Below, piece by piece: positions 60,468-64,000 of a DNA stretch of 64,000 nucleotides; positions within the stretch are counted from its first letter, which is position 1, and each line of letters begins with the position of its first letter. The translations under genes were made by a program, and so were the position numbers. Source of the DNA: Carallia brachiata (taxonomy: Eukaryota > Streptophyta > Magnoliopsida > Malpighiales > Rhizophoraceae); assembly GCA_021464245.1 (NCBI GenBank), contig JADCRB010000036.1:5132372-5196371 (forward strand). The letters run 5' to 3'. The notes beneath the pieces are model-generated. The model was not told the DNA's origin and made no database searches. It was given only the letters and a program-made list of their open reading frames with translations.

Positions 60468-60700
60468 TAGGAACAATGTAATGGTAGATGCGTCAAGATG
60501 CTCAAGATTGCTGGATGGTTCATCTGAATTTTGTGCTCTTACATATGAGGACAAAGAAGGAGATTGCATGCGTGTGGGAGATGCTCCTTGGAGGTATTAT
60601 CATGAGATGCACATTATATCTCAGCAAAATTACTTTATAATGCAGTTTTTTTTTTAATTGCTTTTTGATGGACACGAGCCAAAGAAAAATTTTGTTTTTG
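60458..60700 (+). pseudogene. Aux/IAA exon-3 fragment fused to Psb28, unit 7
   Basis: 60464-60593 matches Aux/IAA exon 3 (18377-18512): ATGGTAGATGCGTCAAGATG, CTTACATATGAGGACAAAGA, and GGAGATGCTCCTTGGAG followed by the GT donor. One extra T in GAATTTTGTGC shifts the frame. Intron 3 sequence follows to about 60700. The left edge is the Psb28 junction. Confidence 0.85.
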
Positions 60701-61293
60701 AAGTATTCCACCCTTATTTGCCAATTGGTTTCAGGATATATGTTTTGCCAATTAATTGCATGGCTGTATGATACACTCCTAGTTTATGATTATATTGCAC
60801 CACTAAGTAATTGAACTATGGTTGTGTAGTGTACAAATAAATAAATACAATTAAAATATAGAAAGATAGTTCACAAAGGAATCTCATATCATTAGTTCAT
60901 TTGAAACCAAAATTGTTTTGTACAGTTTATCTCAAAATGAAATGATTGCTCCAAAGAATAGGGGAAGATACCATACATTACAAACTGGTACCCAAAAAAA
61001 AAAGAAGAAGAAGAAGAAGGACAACGGCAGCTCTTTCTCTTTCCCACCAAGAAAGAACAAGCTTTAAATCAAAATTGAAGTTGACAATGGCAGTGAAAGA
61101 GTGAGCTTCCCCTAAATGACTAAAGCAAGTGCAAATCTAACCAAACTACAGCTCTATTTCTGGATGGCAGTCCCTAAGTGAAAAAGAACAGGGAAGCCAG
61201 TGTCAGTGGCCCTATGAAAAAAGTTAGCCACCATCTGTAATCTATATATCCTATTTTATGTGCATTTCCTGTTTGCTTGTTCAAGGTCTTACC
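60701..61293. other. Copied IAA-TH2 convergent spacer, unit 7
   Basis: This is homologous to 19500-20116, with the ACAAACTGGTACCC and GATGGCAGTCCCTAAGTG landmarks. A small AAG/GAA repeat lies near 61000-61020. No gene is seen. Confidence 0.55.
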
Positions 61294-64000
61294 CTAGAGC
61301 CCCAGAATGAATGCATGTATCTCAGCCCAACTGGAGACTCTATATAATTCCCTGTAGACCTTTCCAAATAGTTGAGCCTCCTGCGGCAAGTTCTTTCTGC
61401 TTCTTGATCACACCAGAGAATAACGGAACGAAAGAGATACCAAAGTAATTTGCCAGTTCCCTTAGGGCCAGGGTTGAGTCAAACAATCCCAATGTCTGCT
61501 TTGAGTAGACAAAGTAAATCACCCAACGAACGTCCAATATAAATTGTCAATGGCTGTCCATTCATGCTGCAATCCTTTCAGATGTTGCTAAAAACTTGAA
61601 GCTTTTCTGCTGGAGACTCCACCCTTGTGATAATTTCACCAGTTGAGATAGATTCTTCATTATAAGCCAATTCATTTGAATGTACTTTGAGAACATCCGG
61701 AACATTTATGTCCTCTGCTCATAGGAGAGAAACTCAAGATTATCATCCAAAGAAGACTCCTGCCTTAGAAGTAGTACAAAGGAAATCTTCCCATGTAGAC
61801 AAGTACTGGAAAGAAAGAAGTAAAAGGGAAGAACCAGACATTGAAGCACAAGGCATTAGCACTAGTCAACGATAAGCATCCCTATTGTCGGATAGAGAAG
61901 CTGATCCAACTTACAGATAATTAATACAGCAGTACAACATAATTCAACAAGTAATTTATAAAAATAGCACATCAGTGGAATTTTACCTGATGAAAAAACC
62001 GACCTGATGAGATCACCACACCAACAGTATGAAATGATGTGAACTTTGGACCTTAGCTTTTCACTGTTTACAATCTTCTGGATGAACTCTTTACAACTAT
62101 CCTGAAGAGGAAGATGTTTCCCAGCCTGATTTATATCCTCTAGACTTAATCCCTTGAATGCTCCAAACTCAATTACCCTTGAACTTGTCCTTCTAACAAA
62201 ATTTGCTACTTGTTCAAGGGCTTTACACACACCTTCAAAATTGAATATATCCGCTGAAAAATATGGTGCCATTAGCATTTCATTTGAGTCATGTTAACAG
62301 TTATTTGGTTCATCATCTGAAAAATCTATGAAGTAAATGGTCCCAGAAATTACATCATACCTGTTTTGCTTGGAATTATGCTGGCTACACATTGATGTAG
62401 TTCTTCCTCATACTGGGCAGCAATGATGCCCCAAGTGCTCCTCAAATCTGCAGAAGACATCTGAGCCGGATGGAAATCAGGTGTAAGTGTTTCAACCCTT
62501 TCTGCTGATATTATTCCAATCTGTGCTAGAATGGCAGCGGTATGGATGGTAGAGCACGCCTCATCAAAATCACAAAACATGAGAAGGCTGCTATCCACAG
62601 GGTCTCGCAGCAGAGATAAAGGCAGTACTGATCTCCAGGAAACTAGTTGAGTAGGGAAAAATTCTGCTTCAAGTTTCATAGCTGGAAGGTATAACCTTTC
62701 TACAACTTCAAGCTCTTCACACTTCAAAGAGATGTTTAGCTTCTCCAGCATGTCTTCAATTTGCAGACTAAAAGCCTGAATTGAGAAAGTGAAGTAGCAT
62801 GGAAGACATTTTGGCCATCAACTCTAATACTTTGATCACAAAGTTGGATAGGAAGAGAACGGAGAAAGCCATATGCCAGGCATCCAACAAACCTTAAAAC
62901 CTTGAGAGCAATAGTCATCTACCCATTTCTTGTAATGTGACCACTTTCATCAGTTTCTAGAAGATCACGAATCTCTTTGCTGATGGAGGCATAGAATCTC
63001 ATGCAAGGTGCCATGGCAGCAAGAATGTAAGCAGCAAGCTTTGTCCGCTCAAAAGGTGTTTCAAAACTACCAGGAACTTTTTGTCCTCCAACTTTTCCTG
63101 AGGCCACTTCTAACAAGAACTCTGTATAGGTGACAGTTGTGCCCCAAGAAATTTCCTGTCTTGGTGGCTCAAACCCCATTCCTGTACAGTAATTGCCTTT
63201 AAGGTACATGACTCAAACAAGCACAGAAAGGAAATGTGGAATATAAGGCAGTGGCAATAAGTAGACATGGATTGCACGGTAAAGTTACCTCTTTGGCTAA
63301 TCTTGTAAGACTAACCCAAAAGGCTCTAGGCGAAATGCGGATTCAAAAGGATTCAAATTTCTGATAAATGGCATAAAAAAACACCTTAACCCATGAACAA
63401 GTCTTGCCTCTCCCTTGAAGCAGACAGAGACAGTGAGAAAATGTTTGCACAAAAGAGTGCCATGACCGCAGGTTTTGTTTTTCGAATATCACCTTCTATC
63501 AGGAAATGTTCCAATGGTGTTTAAGAATGACGGAATGTAATCCGTCACCAAGAAAAGTGCCAATCCTCAAAATTGAAATTATATTAAGAGGAGATCTGAA
63601 AGATTCCGTCTCCCCATTTTAGCATTGTTCGGTAGTTATGGATAGGAAATCTTTTTGGGCCGTCAATAATCAATAACTGAAATATTACTTGCAATGGTCC
63701 TTGTAGTTCAATCAAATGTATTTAAATGAGCTTTTTTCACATAAAAAAAAGAAAATTTTCATTAAAAAAAAAAAAAAAGATTGCAACGCCAAGCGTCAAA
63801 CATTAAAAAAATAGTAATAAATATCTAAACATGAAATTGAAAATGATACAGGGAAAGAAATCAAATAAAAAAAAAAATCTGAAAACAAATGGAAATTGAG
63901 AAGAAAAAGAAACGAGTCATACGCGGACTCGGACATCGTAGTTTTGAAGCATCTCCTTGACGTGATTCCGTAACGAACGCATTGCGCTCTTTTCTTCCTC
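61294..64000 (-). pseudogene. TH2-like copy 7, frameshifted and cut by the window edge
   Basis: Exons (minus): part of exon 2 (63923 to edge), exon 3 62893-63196, exon 4 62361-62775, exon 5 61987-62253 and exon 6 about 61294-61709. Exon 3 has lost single nucleotides in GGGTTTTGA and in CACATTTACAAG. Exon 6 has a stop just after KADIGIV and a 2-nt loss near its end (GLQGI then a stop). Exons 4 and 5 are open, and motif I is intact (MFCDFDEAC). Motif IV is IYIGRSLGDLLC, with Arg at the first Asp position. Exon 1 lies beyond the window. Confidence 0.85.

Overview
The window is nuclear DNA from a flowering plant, almost certainly a eudicot. It has GT-AG introns, AT-rich intergenic DNA, MITEs, tRNA-derived SINEs and Ty1-copia remnants, and its genes are plant-specific (Aux/IAA, DUF946/Vps62-like, the two-domain TH2 thiamine enzyme, Psb28). 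The species cannot be fixed from the sequence alone.

Left part (1-9.5 kb). Two ordinary plus-strand genes lie here. The first is a nine-exon G3BP-like NTF2+RRM RNA-binding protein (479-5051, 451 aa after splicing). The second is a two-exon DUF946/Vps62-like protein (7061-9465, 568 aa). From 9.5 to 16.5 kb there is no recognisable gene. That stretch holds MITE-like inverted-repeat elements (one nested in another), a tRNA-derived SINE with a 19-bp target duplication, and AT-rich filler.

Right part (16.5-64 kb). A complete Aux/IAA repressor gene (16586-19164, plus strand) converges tail-to-tail on a minus-strand TH2-like gene, which encodes a TenA_E aminopyrimidine hydrolase domain fused to a HAD phosphatase domain. 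This IAA-3'/TH2 pair is the seed of a tandem array. At least seven TH2-like copies lie on the minus strand. Copies 1 (20.1-23.0 kb) and 3 (32.9-35.7 kb) are open throughout. Copy 4 (41.8-44.5 kb) is open but has lost one normal splice acceptor. Copies 2, 5, 6 and 7 are pseudogenes, and copy 7 runs off the right edge. Fragments of the 3' half of the Aux/IAA gene travel with several copies, so the duplicated unit was larger than TH2. Later insertions broke up the array: a Mutator-type MITE and a probable hAT element in the copy-2 IAA fragment, a 2.7-kb TR-GAG-like copia element with a perfect 5-bp target duplication in the HAD exon of copy 5, another copia gag remnant beside copy 6, a TIR element built from GGACACG-type repeats, and a roughly 0.9-kb GA-rich minisatellite. 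Near the right end a Psb28 gene fragment is fused to an Aux/IAA exon-3 fragment.

The most interesting biology is the TH2 array. In every copy where HAD motif IV is readable, the first Asp of the usual GDSxxD metal-binding motif is replaced (GG or GR). In three copies the motif I general acid/base Asp is also replaced by Glu (DFE). The TenA domain stays open in the intact copies. This suggests an expanded TH2 lineage whose phosphatase half has been lost or repurposed.
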